Assembly: GCA_035556135.1 (NCBI GenBank)
Contig: DATMFO010000004.1
Location: 62,001-126,000 of the forward strand
Length of the DNA: 64,000 nt
Origin: ZC4RG30 sp035556135
Lineage (GTDB): Bacteria > Pseudomonadota > Gammaproteobacteria > Steroidobacterales > Steroidobacteraceae
Reading direction: 5' to 3'
The notes below the pieces were generated by a model. That model searched no databases, had not been told where the DNA came from, and saw nothing but the letters and a program-made list of their open reading frames with translations. The position numbers and the translations under genes are program-made. Below, in pieces: positions 7,658 through 16,188 of this stretch. Positions within the stretch are counted from its first letter, which is position 1, and each line of letters opens with the position of its first letter.

Positions 7658-9013
7658 TCACGTGACGATCCGATAGCAGGGTTTGTAGGCTGTCCCCGGC
7701 AGCTTCATGCGGCCCTGCGACACGAATGCCGCCAGCAGCTCATCGAGCAGCTGCGTGAGCTGCGGATCGCCGCTGATCTCGAAGGGCCCGTGCCGCTCGA
7801 TCGCGGCGATGCCATGTTCCTTCACATTGCCGGCGACGATTCCGGAGAACGCGCGCCGCAGGTTTGCCACCAGCACATGCGGTGGCAGGCCACGGTGCAG
7901 CTCCAGCGCCCGCATGCTCTCGTGCGTCACCACGAAGGGAAGCTGGAAGTCCTCGGGAATGCGCAGCAGCCAGTTGAAGGCGTAGGAGTCGCTGTTCGCG
8001 CGGCGCTGGCTGCGCACGCGCGCCACGTCGGCGACCAGCTGCCGTGCCACCGCGGCCGGATCGCCGATGATGATGTTGAGCCGGGCCAGTGCCTCGGGCC
8101 CCACGGCAGCCTGCAGGAAGCGGCGGATCTGCTCGAAATAGCCCGCGCTCGATGGCGGGCCGGTGAGGATCACCGGCAGCTGCTGCTCCGCATTGGCCGG
8201 ATCAAGCAGGATGCCCAGCAGGTAGAGGATCTCCTCGGCCGTACCCACGCCGCCGGGGAACACCACCACGGCATGCGCCAGGCGCACGAAGGCCTCCAGC
8301 CGCTTCTCGATGTCCGGCATGATGACCAGCTGGTTCACGATGGCGTTGGGCGGCTCGGCGGCGATGATGCCGGGCTCGGTGAGCCCGATGTAGCGCCCGG
8401 CGGAGATGCGCTGCTTGGCGTGGCCGATGGTGGCCCCCTTCATCGGGCCCTTCATGGCGCCCGGTCCGCAGCCCGTGCACACATCCAGGCCCCTGAGGCC
8501 CATCTCGTAGCCCACGCGCTTGGTGTACTGGTATTCGGTCTCGTTGATGGAATGGCCGCCCCAGCACACCACCAGGTTGGGCCGGATGCGCCGGTTGAGC
8601 ACCTGCGCGTTGCGCAGCACGTGGAAGACGGCGTTGGTGAGGCCCGCACCGGTGGCCAGGTCGAAACGCCCGCCCTGCTCGATCTCGTGGGCGATGTAGA
8701 CCACATCGCGCAGCACCGCGAAAAGGTGCTCCTTGATGCCGTTGATCATCTGCCCGTCGACGAAGGCCCGCGCCGGCGCGTTGGTGATCTCCAGGCGGAT
8801 GCCCCAGGGATGGCGCACCACGCGCACCTGGAAGTCGCGGTACTGCTCGAACAGCTCCTTGGCGTTGTCGTTGTCGCTGCCGGAGTTCAGCACCGCCAGC
8901 GCGCACTTGCGGAACAGCGGGTGGATGCCGCCGGCATCGGAGTTGAGCAGCGCGTCGATCTCGGACTGCGACAGCATCTCCAGGCTGCCGCGCGGGCCGA
9001 CGCTGGCATCCAC
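7658..9013 (-). CDS. ppnN: Nucleotide 5'-monophosphate nucleosidase PpnN (YgdH/LOG family)
   Basis: 451 residues, against 454 in E. coli PpnN. The enzyme cleaves purine and pyrimidine nucleoside monophosphates to base and ribose-5-phosphate and in E. coli is stimulated by (p)ppGpp. The LOG catalytic motif is FPGGVGTAEE near residues 250-260, preceded by the family stretches VCWGGHSINETEY and CTGCGPGAMKGPMKGA. The C-terminal LRRAFSGIVAGNVKE domain of the long (PpnN) class is present. The GTG at 9013 reproduces the E. coli N-terminus (PLGS-DML against PRGS-EML); no upstream ATG is in frame. Confidence 0.95.
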   Translation of the reverse strand: MDASVGPRGSLEMLSQSEIDALLNSDAGGIHPLFRKCALAVLNSGSDNDNAKELFEQYRDFQVRVVRHPWGIRLEITNAPARAFVDGQMINGIKEHLFAVLRDVVYIAHEIEQGGRFDLATGAGLTNAVFHVLRNAQVLNRRIRPNLVVCWGGHSINETEYQYTKRVGYEMGLRGLDVCTGCGPGAMKGPMKGATIGHAKQRISAGRYIGLTEPGIIAAEPPNAIVNQLVIMPDIEKRLEAFVRLAHAVVVFPGGVGTAEEILYLLGILLDPANAEQQLPVILTGPPSSAGYFEQIRRFLQAAVGPEALARLNIIIGDPAAVARQLVADVARVRSQRRANSDSYAFNWLLRIPEDFQLPFVVTHESMRALELHRGLPPHVLVANLRRAFSGIVAGNVKEHGIAAIERHGPFEISGDPQLTQLLDELLAAFVSQGRMKLPGTAYKPCYRIVT

Positions 9014-9072
9014 CAGCTCGGGCAGTTCTATCGAAGCTTCCAGAGGGGTTCCCCCGCCATGCGTTCCCGCCC

Positions 9073-9633
9073 TCAGGGCAGGATGTCGATGGGCGTGTTT
9101 TGGTCGGTGAACAGCCAGATCTCGAGCATGTCCGAGTTGCTGACCGCGATGCAGCCGTCGGTCCAGTCGCGCTTGTAGTAGTCCGGATCCTGCTTCAGCC
9201 TGTTGGGCATGCCGTGGATCATGATGGCCCCGCCCGGCTCCCAGCCATTGGCTTTGGCGCGCTGCAGGTCACGCTCGCTGGGATAGGACACCTGGATGGA
9301 GAGGAAAAAATCGCTGCGGGGATTGCGCCGTGTGAGCTGGTAACGGCCCTCGGGTGTGCGGAAATCCCCTTCGCGCTCCTTGGGGCCTTGCGGCTGCAGG
9401 CCCAGCGATACGCGGTAGCTGCGCAGCACCTGCTCGCCATTCCTCAATTCCATGCGGCGGGCGGACTTGTGCACCACCACACGCGTGACCACGGGCATGC
9501 TGGCCAGCGACACGGCATGGACCACCGGCGCCACGGCGTTGTCAGCGCGCAGGGTGGCGCCCGGGAGCAGCACCGCCCCCAGCAATGCCAGGAGGACGGA
9601 GCGCGGCTTCAACTTGCCTGACCTGCCAGCCAC
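9073..9633 (-). CDS. L,D-transpeptidase (YkuD domain), exported
   Basis: 186 residues from the GTG at 9633. After a basic N-terminus and hydrophobic stretch (LKPRSVLLALLGAVLLPGA) comes a YkuD/ErfK-type domain that remodels peptidoglycan cross-links or anchors lipoprotein. The catalytic motif near the C-terminus is DWTDGCIAVSN, with MIHGMPN upstream. A TTG at 9612 is an equally good start: GGCAGG lies nine bases before it and it begins at the signal peptide. The next gene upstream on the same strand is a lytic transglycosylase, so both act on the wall. Confidence 0.88.
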   Translation of the reverse strand: MAGRSGKLKPRSVLLALLGAVLLPGATLRADNAVAPVVHAVSLASMPVVTRVVVHKSARRMELRNGEQVLRSYRVSLGLQPQGPKEREGDFRTPEGRYQLTRRNPRSDFFLSIQVSYPSERDLQRAKANGWEPGGAIMIHGMPNRLKQDPDYYKRDWTDGCIAVSNSDMLEIWLFTDQNTPIDILP

Positions 9634-9645
9634 TTCATGCAATGC

Positions 9646-9651
9646 ATTATA
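9646..9651 (-). promoter_or_regulatory. Consensus -10 element before the L,D-transpeptidase gene
   Basis: A perfect TATAAT on the minus strand, 13 bases upstream of the GTG at 9633 and 34 upstream of the TTG at 9612. No convincing -35 hexamer is found at 16-18 bases. If used, the leader would be very short for the GTG and normal for the TTG, which favours the TTG start. Confidence 0.35.
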
Positions 9652-9683
9652 GATGCACCGCAAGGCATTGCCTCCAACCCCCG

Positions 9684-11093
9684 TCACAGGGCCGCGGAGT
9701 CCCCGGCGCCGGCGCCCGGCCCGGGCTCCAGCGTGCCAGCCAGCTGGTCGGTGCGTGCTGCACCCGGTGGCAGGGGCAGCTTCAGGCTCTGGCCGACACG
9801 CAGCCTTGCCTGCGCAGACAGGCCATTGAGCCTCGCCAGTTCCGCTGTGGACAGGCCATTGCGCGCGGCCACGCCACTCAGGGTGTCGCCGGCGCGCACC
9901 TGGTACACCGGCGGGCGCGGCTGGCCGCTGAACTGGTGTTCCGGAGCGATGTTCAGGGCCATGTGCTGCGCGGTCCACGAGGCAGCATCAGGCGGCAGTC
10001 GCAGCCGGTAGCCCCGGGGCACATACTGCTGCCCGCTCCACACCGCAGGCAGCAACGCGGGGTTCAGGCCCTGCAGTTCGTCGCGCCCGATGCCCAGCTG
10101 TCTTGTCAGGGCAGCGACCGGAATGAAGGCGGGTATTTCCACTTCGACCGCGCTCATCTCCGGTTTGCGCTGGATGCCCGGGAAGTACTTCGCGGGATCG
10201 CGGTCGATGGTGAGGGCCGCGAGGAAAGACACGTAGAAGTTGCGCGAGGCAAAGCCGAAGCTGCGGCTCTTGTACTTGCGCAGGATGGTGGCGATGTCGG
10301 TGGTGCCCATGGTGTCGCGCGCACGTGCCATGCCGGCGGCGCCATGGTTGTAGGCGGTTAGCGCCAGCGGCCAGCTGCCGAGGATCTCGTAATTGGCCTG
10401 CAGCAGTTTTGCGGCGGCCTCGGTGGCGCGGAAGGGATCCATGCGCTCATCCACCGCATCGTCGATGCGCAGGTAGAGCTTGCCGGTGCCCGGCATGAAC
10501 TGCCACATGCCGGCCGCGCCCACCTTGGAATAGACGGTGGGATCGAAGGAGGATTCCACATGCGGCAGGGCCGCCAGCTCCGGCGGCAGCCCATGGGCGG
10601 CGAAGGTGCGGGCGATGTGCCCTTCCCACACGCCCGAGCGCTCAAGCCCCGCACGGAAGCGGTCGGACTGGCCCATCTGGAAGCGCACGCCCTGCGCCGC
10701 TTCGCGGAAACGCGCGGGCGTGGCATCGTCACCGAAGGCTTCGCGGATGCGCCTTTCGTCGGCACTGAGCTTGTCCGCACCCGCGGCCAGGCGCTTGAGC
10801 ATCAGCACGATCTTCTCGCGCTCGGCATCCACCGCGTCGCGCCGCGCCGACGGGACGATGTCGGGCGCAAACTCCAGCTTGCGGTAGACGATGGAGAGGT
10901 CCCGCTCATCGTGCAGGAAACCCTCGCTGGTGCTGACCTCGCTGTAGACACGGATCCAGAAATCCACGTCCTTCTTCAGCTCGGCAGGGAACGGCAGCTG
11001 TTCGCCGGCCGCCGCAGGCAGGGCGAGCAACCAGAGGAGCGCGATGGCGCCGCTCAGGCAATGACGGATGGAAAAGGCTGGTCGTCTGATCAT
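9684..11093 (-). CDS. Membrane-bound lytic murein transglycosylase with LysM domain (MltD-like)
   Basis: 469 residues. A signal peptide (hydrophobic residues about 10-27, ending LALPAAAGE) is followed by an alpha-helical region, an SLT family 1 domain at about 155-300 (catalytic Glu in ALPHVESSFDP, then GAAGMWQFMPGTG and LALTAYNHG), and one LysM repeat near residues 395-440 (YQVRAGDTLSGVAARNGL). It cleaves peptidoglycan to 1,6-anhydro-muropeptides in the periplasm. E. coli MltD has a lipobox; none is evident here. The ATG at 11093 starts directly at the signal peptide. The end is acidic and Gly/Pro-rich. Confidence 0.9.
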   Translation of the reverse strand: MIRRPAFSIRHCLSGAIALLWLLALPAAAGEQLPFPAELKKDVDFWIRVYSEVSTSEGFLHDERDLSIVYRKLEFAPDIVPSARRDAVDAEREKIVLMLKRLAAGADKLSADERRIREAFGDDATPARFREAAQGVRFQMGQSDRFRAGLERSGVWEGHIARTFAAHGLPPELAALPHVESSFDPTVYSKVGAAGMWQFMPGTGKLYLRIDDAVDERMDPFRATEAAAKLLQANYEILGSWPLALTAYNHGAAGMARARDTMGTTDIATILRKYKSRSFGFASRNFYVSFLAALTIDRDPAKYFPGIQRKPEMSAVEVEIPAFIPVAALTRQLGIGRDELQGLNPALLPAVWSGQQYVPRGYRLRLPPDAASWTAQHMALNIAPEHQFSGQPRPPVYQVRAGDTLSGVAARNGLSTAELARLNGLSAQARLRVGQSLKLPLPPGAARTDQLAGTLEPGPGAGAGDSAAL

Positions 11094-11233
11094 GGCTGTT
11101 TCGACGATGACCTGGCTCCGGCGGGGATGGACCAGACTATATGGCAAACAGCATTATGTGAACCGTGCGCCAGCGCACGGGCCGGCGCGCGGTGGCGTGG
11201 CCGCGATGTGGATGCTGCAAGGGATACCCTGAA

Positions 11234-12364
11234 GTGAGCCTGAATTTCGCTGTCCGGTGGGTCCGGTGGTGGTTCGCGGCGGGACTGTGCGCGATCGCCC
11301 CGCTGCCGCTGGCGGCCGCAGAGGGCGTGCCGGCGCCGGTCCGCGCGCTGCATGAGCGTTTGCTGGTGCTCGACAGTCACCTGGATACGCCGCGGCTGTT
11401 CGACGATGCGGGCTGGGACATCCTGCAACGCCACGGGGGCCCCGGCCCTGGCCCCCAGGGCACCCAGGTCGATCTGCCGCGCATGGTCGAGGGCGGGCTG
11501 GATGGCGGCATGTGGGTGATCTATACGCCGCAGTCGGGCCGCACGCTGGCCGACAATCGCGAGGCGCGCGACCACGGGCTGCTGCGGCTGCTGCAGATCC
11601 ACGGCCTGCTGGCGGCACATCCGGAACACTTCGAGCTGGCATTGACGCCGGAGGACGCGCCGCGCATTGCCGCCGCGGGCCGGCGCGTGGTGTACATCAG
11701 CATGGAGAATGCCTCGCCGCTGACGCTCGATCCCTCGCTGCTGAAGTTCTATTACGCGCAGGGATTGCGGGTGCTGGGGCTGGTGCATGGTGCCGCCAAT
11801 GAATTCGCCGACTCCGCCACCTCGCCGCCGGAGTGGCATGGCCTGTCGCCCGCGGGCCGCGCGCTGGTGGCCGAAGCCAACCGGCTGGGCCTGCTGATCG
11901 ATCATTCGCATGCCTCCGATGCGGTGCTGGACCAGCTGCTGGAGATCTCGCGCGCGCCCATCATCCTCACGCACACGGGTGCCGATGCGGTGTATGAACA
12001 TCCGCGCAACATCGATGACGCGCGCATCAGGCGGCTGGCCGAGGCAGGCGGCGTAGTCCAGGTGAATTCCTATGGCACGTACCTGAAGGATCCGCGCGAG
12101 GGACCGCCGGACTTCGAGGACTACATGCGCCATGTGCTGCACGTCCTGCGCGTGGCGGGGCCGGAACACGTGGGTTTCGGCGCTGACTGGGATGGCGGTG
12201 GCGGCGTGGCCGGCTTCGAGGATGTGTCGCTGCTGCCGAAGCTCACGGCGCGGCTGCTGCAGGAGGGCTACACCGAAGCGCAGGTGGCCAACATGTGGAG
12301 CGGCAACCTGCTGCGCGTGCTTGGCGCTGCGCAGCAGGTGGCGCGCGGGATGGAGGACAAATGA
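11234..12364 (+). CDS. Membrane dipeptidase, peptidase family M19, exported
   Basis: 376 residues. A signal peptide covers about residues 1-30 (hydrophobic FAAGLCAIAPLPLAAAEG). The M19 zinc ligands are visible: DSHLDTP (His and Asp), SMENAS (Glu), IDHSHAS (His) and THTGAD (His). The family hydrolyses dipeptides, often with D-residues at the C-terminal position. The GTG at 11234 is chosen for the signal peptide start with AAGGG about 10 bases upstream. The next gene overlaps the stop by four bases, so the pair is one operon. Confidence 0.9.
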   Translation: MSLNFAVRWVRWWFAAGLCAIAPLPLAAAEGVPAPVRALHERLLVLDSHLDTPRLFDDAGWDILQRHGGPGPGPQGTQVDLPRMVEGGLDGGMWVIYTPQSGRTLADNREARDHGLLRLLQIHGLLAAHPEHFELALTPEDAPRIAAAGRRVVYISMENASPLTLDPSLLKFYYAQGLRVLGLVHGAANEFADSATSPPEWHGLSPAGRALVAEANRLGLLIDHSHASDAVLDQLLEISRAPIILTHTGADAVYEHPRNIDDARIRRLAEAGGVVQVNSYGTYLKDPREGPPDFEDYMRHVLHVLRVAGPEHVGFGADWDGGGGVAGFEDVSLLPKLTARLLQEGYTEAQVANMWSGNLLRVLGAAQQVARGMEDK

Positions 12365-13314
12365 AACAGAGCCGTTTTCCGGCACGCCGCGTTGCGGTTC
12401 GCTGCCTGCCAGCAGCCGCACTTGGCCTCATGGCCTCGCTGACATCCGGTGGCGCGGAACCGCCGCGCCAGGCCTGGCGCAGCGCGGGCGAGATCATCGA
12501 TGCGGCGCCGGCCGCGCACTGGCGCCAGCCGGATCCGGCCAACCTGCTGTTCATGCAGGTCAACGGCGGCATCGTGATCATCGAGCTCGCGCCGCGCTTC
12601 GCCCCGGAGCATGTGGCCAACATCCGCACACTGGCGCGCGAGCGCTTCTGGGACGGCACCAGCGTGTACCGCGTGCAGGACAACTTCGTGGCGCAGTTCG
12701 GCGACGCGGACGCCGATGATCCGGCGAAGGCGAAGTCGCTGGGCGGTGCGAAACGCAAGCTGCCGGCGGAGTTCCATCGCGATGTGAAGGACCTGCCTTT
12801 CGATCCCCTGCCCGACCGCGATGGCTGGGCGCCGGAATCCGGCTTTGTCGACAGCTTTCCTGCTGCGCGCGATCCGCGCTCCGGCAAGGCCTGGCTGGCG
12901 CATTGCTATGGCGCCGTCGGTGCCGGGCGCAGCAACGAGCCGGACAGCAGCACGGGTGCCGAGCTGTATGTGGTGATCGGCCAGGCACCGCGGCAGCTGG
13001 ACGACAACATCACTGTTGTGGGCCGGGTGCTGATGGGCATGGAGTACCTCAGTGCGCTGAAGCGCGGCAGTGAGGAGATGGGCATGTATGCGCGGCCGGA
13101 AGAACGCATGCCCATTCGGGCGCTGGTGCTGGGCAGCGAGATCCCGGCCGGGGTGCGGCCGCGCATCGAGGTGCTGCGCAGCGACAGCAGCAGTTTTCGC
13201 GATGCAACAGAAGCCCGGCGCAACCGGGTGGATGAGTTCTACCGGCGTCCCGCGGGCCACATCGACCTGTGCAATGTCCCGGTTCCCGTCAGGCTGCAGC
13301 CCGCGGGCCCTTGA
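12361..13314 (+). CDS. Peptidylprolyl isomerase, cyclophilin type, exported
   Basis: 317 residues, much longer than single-domain bacterial cyclophilins (about 165-190). An N-terminal signal peptide is likely (basic start, then CLPAAALGLMASLTSGG). The cyclophilin-like domain begins VNGGIVIIELAPRFAPEHVANIRTLAR and includes FWDGTSVYRVQDNFVAQFGD. An insertion of about 70 residues follows before AELYVVIGQAPRQLD and ITVVGRVLMGMEYL. It probably assists folding in the periplasm. The ATG overlaps the dipeptidase stop. The -35 of the hsp20 heat-shock promoter overlaps its last codons. Confidence 0.85.
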   Translation: MKQSRFPARRVAVRCLPAAALGLMASLTSGGAEPPRQAWRSAGEIIDAAPAAHWRQPDPANLLFMQVNGGIVIIELAPRFAPEHVANIRTLARERFWDGTSVYRVQDNFVAQFGDADADDPAKAKSLGGAKRKLPAEFHRDVKDLPFDPLPDRDGWAPESGFVDSFPAARDPRSGKAWLAHCYGAVGAGRSNEPDSSTGAELYVVIGQAPRQLDDNITVVGRVLMGMEYLSALKRGSEEMGMYARPEERMPIRALVLGSEIPAGVRPRIEVLRSDSSSFRDATEARRNRVDEFYRRPAGHIDLCNVPVPVRLQPAGP

Positions 13315-13337
13315 AACATTTTTCCTGCCCCCTAGAT
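13310..13337 (+). promoter_or_regulatory. Heat-shock (sigma32-type) promoter of hsp20
   Basis: CTTGAAA at 13310-13316 is a perfect sigma32 -35 element. A C-rich -10 element (CCCCCTAGAT, 13328-13337) follows after 11 bases. The -35 overlaps the stop codon of the preceding isomerase gene. Predicted transcription would begin near 13344, leaving a leader of about 40 bases. Confidence 0.7.
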
Positions 13338-13343
13338 AGGGTC

Positions 13344-13375
13344 CGTGAATGAAATTTACGTGCCTGCAGGAGGCA
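13344..13375 (+). promoter_or_regulatory. Candidate RNA thermometer in the hsp20 leader (two adjacent hairpins)
   Basis: Hairpin I pairs CGTGAA (13344-13349) with TTTACG (13355-13360), six pairs including one G-U, around a five-base loop. Hairpin II pairs TGCCT (13361-13365) with AGGCA (13371-13375) around GCAGG. The Shine-Dalgarno AGGAGG (13368-13373), nine bases before the ATG, is partly in the loop and partly in the stem of hairpin II. Weak, short stems over a ribosome-binding site are typical of thermometers in small heat-shock gene leaders. No folding energy was computed. Confidence 0.4.
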
Positions 13376-13382
13376 ACAGACT

Positions 13383-13805
13383 ATGAATATTGCAATTCGT
13401 GAGCCCTGGGGTCTGCTGAACCGCCTGAGCCGCGACCTGGATGGATTCCTGGCCGCGCCGGCAGGCAACAGCGTGTCCTACATTCCCGCCGTGGACGTGC
13501 ACGAGGAGAAGGACGCATTCGTGCTGACGGCCGATCTGCCGGGCGTGAAGCCGGAAGACATCGAGGTCACCGCCGAGAAGGGCGTGCTGACGCTGCGCGG
13601 CGAGCGCAAGGCCGAACGGCGTGAAGACGCGGTCGGTTACGAGCGGCTCGAACGCGTGACCGGCAGCTTCATGCGTCGCTTCACCCTGCCCGACAATGTG
13701 CAGGGAGATGCCATCAAGGCGAAGTTCACGCATGGCGTGCTCTCGGTTTCGATCCCGAAGAAGCCGGAAGTGGCGCCGAAGCGCGTGACGGTCGAGGCGG
13801 CGTGA
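13383..13805 (+). CDS. Small heat-shock protein, Hsp20/alpha-crystallin family
   Basis: 140 residues. This ATP-independent holdase has a central alpha-crystallin domain from about residue 35 (PAVDVHEEKDAFVLTADLPGVKPEDIEVT) to 125, with the conserved GVLTLRGERK and the near-C-terminal GVLSVSIPKKPE. The N-terminus is short and aromatic (EPWGLLNRLSRDLDGFL). A sigma32 promoter, the strong AGGAGG ribosome site and a downstream terminator make this a single-gene heat-shock unit. Confidence 0.96.
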   Translation: MNIAIREPWGLLNRLSRDLDGFLAAPAGNSVSYIPAVDVHEEKDAFVLTADLPGVKPEDIEVTAEKGVLTLRGERKAERREDAVGYERLERVTGSFMRRFTLPDNVQGDAIKAKFTHGVLSVSIPKKPEVAPKRVTVEAA

Positions 13806-13830
13806 GCCGTCGCTGACATCCCCCCAGAAA

Positions 13831-13858
13831 AGCCCCGTCTCCGGGCGGGGCTTTTTTT
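13831..13858 (+). terminator. Rho-independent terminator of hsp20
   Basis: AGCCCCG (13831-13837) pairs with CGGGGCT (13846-13852) around an eight-base loop and is followed by seven T. The T-run touches the stop codon of the convergent lipoprotein gene. Confidence 0.9.
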
Positions 13859-14919
13859 CAGCCGGCTGGTTTGACCGCGGCCGGCCTTTCGTTCCGCGCC
13901 TCATCACGTGCGCGCACATAAAGACAGGGCAGATAGCCGCCACAGCCTTCGCGCAGCAGCGCCTCGAAGCGCGGCACCTGGTCGTAGTAGGTGGCCACTG
14001 AAGCCAGGTGTGCATTGTTGAGGCCGGCCTCGAACCAGCTGCCATAACCTGAACGGCGGCCATGGCGTTGCTCCACGGCGCGCACCTCTTCGCGCAGTCG
14101 CTCGATGCGCCCGGCCTTGCGGGTGCGCATCAGCTCCGGCGCGATGCGCTGGCGATAGAGGTTCGCCAGGTCGTTGCGGGCCGCGATGAACAGCGCCGTC
14201 ACCTCTTCCCGCAACCGTCGGCGGTTGCGCCATTCTTCGAGCATGGCTGTGTCGGCGTAAGCGGCGGCATAGCGTGCCACGCCCTCCTCTTCCACCGCCG
14301 TGGCGAAGGCTTCATTGAAGGAGGAATCGCCGGGCTTCCACACCATCTGGTGGGCCAGTTCGTGGAAGATGAGGCCGGCAAGGTCCAGCTCGTCGTACCC
14401 GGTCACCGTGTTGAGCAAAGGGTCGGCCACGCGGCCGAGGGTGGAGTACGCGGGCACCCCGCCAACGACCACATCATCACCCGCGGCCTTCAGTTGCGCG
14501 GCGAAGTCGCGCGCGGCCTGCTCGCGGAAATAGCCGCGATAGGCCACGCATCCCACCACCGGGAAGCACCACTGGCGCGGTTCGATCGCGAATTCCGGCG
14601 CGGCCACCACGTTCCACACCACATAGCGCCGGCCGATGTCCGCGTAGCTGCGGTAGGCGCCGTTGTCCGGCAGTCCCAGCCGGGCGGAGGCGAAGTCGCG
14701 GATGCGGCGCGCGCGCAGCAGCTGTGACTTGAGTTCCTCGCCCGTTCCCGGCGCGGCCACAAGCTTGTCGATGGGTTGCCGGGCGCGCATCACCGCCAGC
14801 TGGCCGCGTGCGGCCTGGGCGTAGTAGCCGATGCCGCAGCCGCCGAGCAGCAGCGTCGCGGCCAGCATGATTGCCGCGCGCCAGGGACGCCGCCGCAGAG
14901 CATCGATCTTCGGTACCAT
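13858..14919 (-). CDS. Putative zinc aminopeptidase lipoprotein (COG4324-like)
   Basis: 353 residues. The N-terminus has a basic stretch (LRRRPWR), a hydrophobic stretch and the lipobox LLLGGC, so it is probably an outer- or inner-membrane lipoprotein. The metalloprotease motif is HELAHQ at about residues 190-195, with the downstream acidic FNEAFATAVEEEG that would supply a third ligand. This matches predicted aminopeptidases of unknown substrate. The ATG at 14919 is six bases from the divergent cca start; an internal ATG at 14868 would remove the basic N-region and is less likely. Confidence 0.8.
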   Translation of the reverse strand: MVPKIDALRRRPWRAAIMLAATLLLGGCGIGYYAQAARGQLAVMRARQPIDKLVAAPGTGEELKSQLLRARRIRDFASARLGLPDNGAYRSYADIGRRYVVWNVVAAPEFAIEPRQWCFPVVGCVAYRGYFREQAARDFAAQLKAAGDDVVVGGVPAYSTLGRVADPLLNTVTGYDELDLAGLIFHELAHQMVWKPGDSSFNEAFATAVEEEGVARYAAAYADTAMLEEWRNRRRLREEVTALFIAARNDLANLYRQRIAPELMRTRKAGRIERLREEVRAVEQRHGRRSGYGSWFEAGLNNAHLASVATYYDQVPRFEALLREGCGGYLPCLYVRARDEARNERPAAVKPAG

Positions 14920-14925
14920 CGCTGC

Positions 14926-16155
14926 ATGCAAGTCTATCTGGTCGGCGGCGCCGTCCGTGACCAACTGCTGGGCCGCGCGGTGAAGGAGCGGGACTGGGTG
15001 GTCGTCGGCGGCAGCGCCGGGGAATTGCTCGCGGCCGGCTACCGTCCGGTGGGGCGCGACTTTCCCGTCTTCCTGCATCCCGACACGAATGAGGAGCACG
15101 CGCTCGCAAGGCGCGAGCGCAAGACCGGCCCCGGCTATCGCGGCTTCGTCACCGAGTTCTCGCCCGACATCACGCTGGAGGAAGACCTGCTGCGGCGGGA
15201 TCTCACCATCAATGCCATCGCGCAGGATGCGCAAGGGCGGCTGGTGGATCCCTTCAACGGCCAGGCCGACATCAAGGCCCGCGTGCTGCGGCATGTCTCC
15301 GCCGCCTTCAGCGAGGACCCGGTGCGCATCCTGCGCCTGGCGCGGTTTGCGGCCCGCTTTGCGCCGCTGGGCTTCACCGTGCATGAGAGCACGCTGGAAC
15401 TCGCACGGCAGATGGTCGCCGCGGGTGAGGCGGACGCGCTGGTTGCCGAACGCGTGTGGCAGGAGACCGACCGTGCGCTGGGTGAGGCACGGCCGGATGT
15501 GTTCTTCCAGGTGCTGCGCGACTGCGGCGCGCTGGCCGTGGTGTTTCCGGAAGTGGACAAGCTGTTCGGCGTGCCACAGCCACCACAGTGGCACCCGGAG
15601 GTCGACACCGGCGTGCACGTGATGTTGTGCCTGCGGCGCGCGGCGGAGCTGGATGCACCGGTCACCGTGCGTTTCGCCGTGCTCGCCCATGACCTGGGGA
15701 AGGGCACCACGCCTCGCGAGCAGTGGCCGAAGCACATCATGCATGAATCGCGCAGCCTGCCGCTGATCGATGCCCTGTGTTCCAGGCTGAAGGTCCCCAC
15801 CGCGCACCGCGAGCTGGCCCGGCTCACCGCGAAGGAACACACCAACGTGCATCGCGCACTGCAGCTGCGGCCGGAGACCGTGCTGAAGCTGCTGGAGGAA
15901 TGCGATGCGTTCCGCCGCCCGGAGCGGTTCACGGAGATGCTGCTGGCCTGCCAGTGCGACGCGCAGGGACGCACCGGACTGGAAGACAGGCCCTATCCGC
16001 AGCGCGGCTACCTCGAGGCGGCGCGCGCGACGGCCAGCCGCATACAGCTGTCGCAGCAGGAAATGCAGGATCTTGCGGGCCCCGCCATTGCCAGCGCCCT
16101 GCGCGCGCGGCGGCTGGAATCCATCCGCTCTCTCCCCAAGCCCGGGGCCGGATAG
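14926..16155 (+). CDS. cca: Multifunctional CCA tRNA nucleotidyltransferase/phosphohydrolase
   Basis: 409 residues, near the 412 of E. coli. It adds or repairs the 3' CCA of tRNAs. The class II nucleotidyltransferase head begins MQVYLVGGAVRDQLLG; the catalytic acidic pair is in VKERDWVVVG (compare E. coli D21/D23), and RRDLTINAIA and DPVRILRLARFAARF follow. The C-terminal HD phosphohydrolase motif is AHDLGKGTTP near residues 250-260. The stop codon lies inside the predicted OxyR site of katG. Confidence 0.97.
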   Translation: MQVYLVGGAVRDQLLGRAVKERDWVVVGGSAGELLAAGYRPVGRDFPVFLHPDTNEEHALARRERKTGPGYRGFVTEFSPDITLEEDLLRRDLTINAIAQDAQGRLVDPFNGQADIKARVLRHVSAAFSEDPVRILRLARFAARFAPLGFTVHESTLELARQMVAAGEADALVAERVWQETDRALGEARPDVFFQVLRDCGALAVVFPEVDKLFGVPQPPQWHPEVDTGVHVMLCLRRAAELDAPVTVRFAVLAHDLGKGTTPREQWPKHIMHESRSLPLIDALCSRLKVPTAHRELARLTAKEHTNVHRALQLRPETVLKLLEECDAFRRPERFTEMLLACQCDAQGRTGLEDRPYPQRGYLEAARATASRIQLSQQEMQDLAGPAIASALRARRLESIRSLPKPGAG

Positions 16156-16188
16156 ACGCCAGCTATCGGTTGCATGGCCACCAGCGAT
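16152..16188 (+). promoter_or_regulatory. Predicted OxyR binding site upstream of katG
   Basis: ATAG-N7-CTAT (16152-16166), a seven-base gap, then ATGG-N7-CGAT (16174-16188). The E. coli OxyR consensus is two ATAG-N7-CTAT units seven bases apart, so all three spacings match exactly, with 14 of 16 defined quartet bases. It abuts the -35 of the predicted katG promoter, the position expected for activation by oxidised OxyR. No oxyR gene is in this window. Confidence 0.65.
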
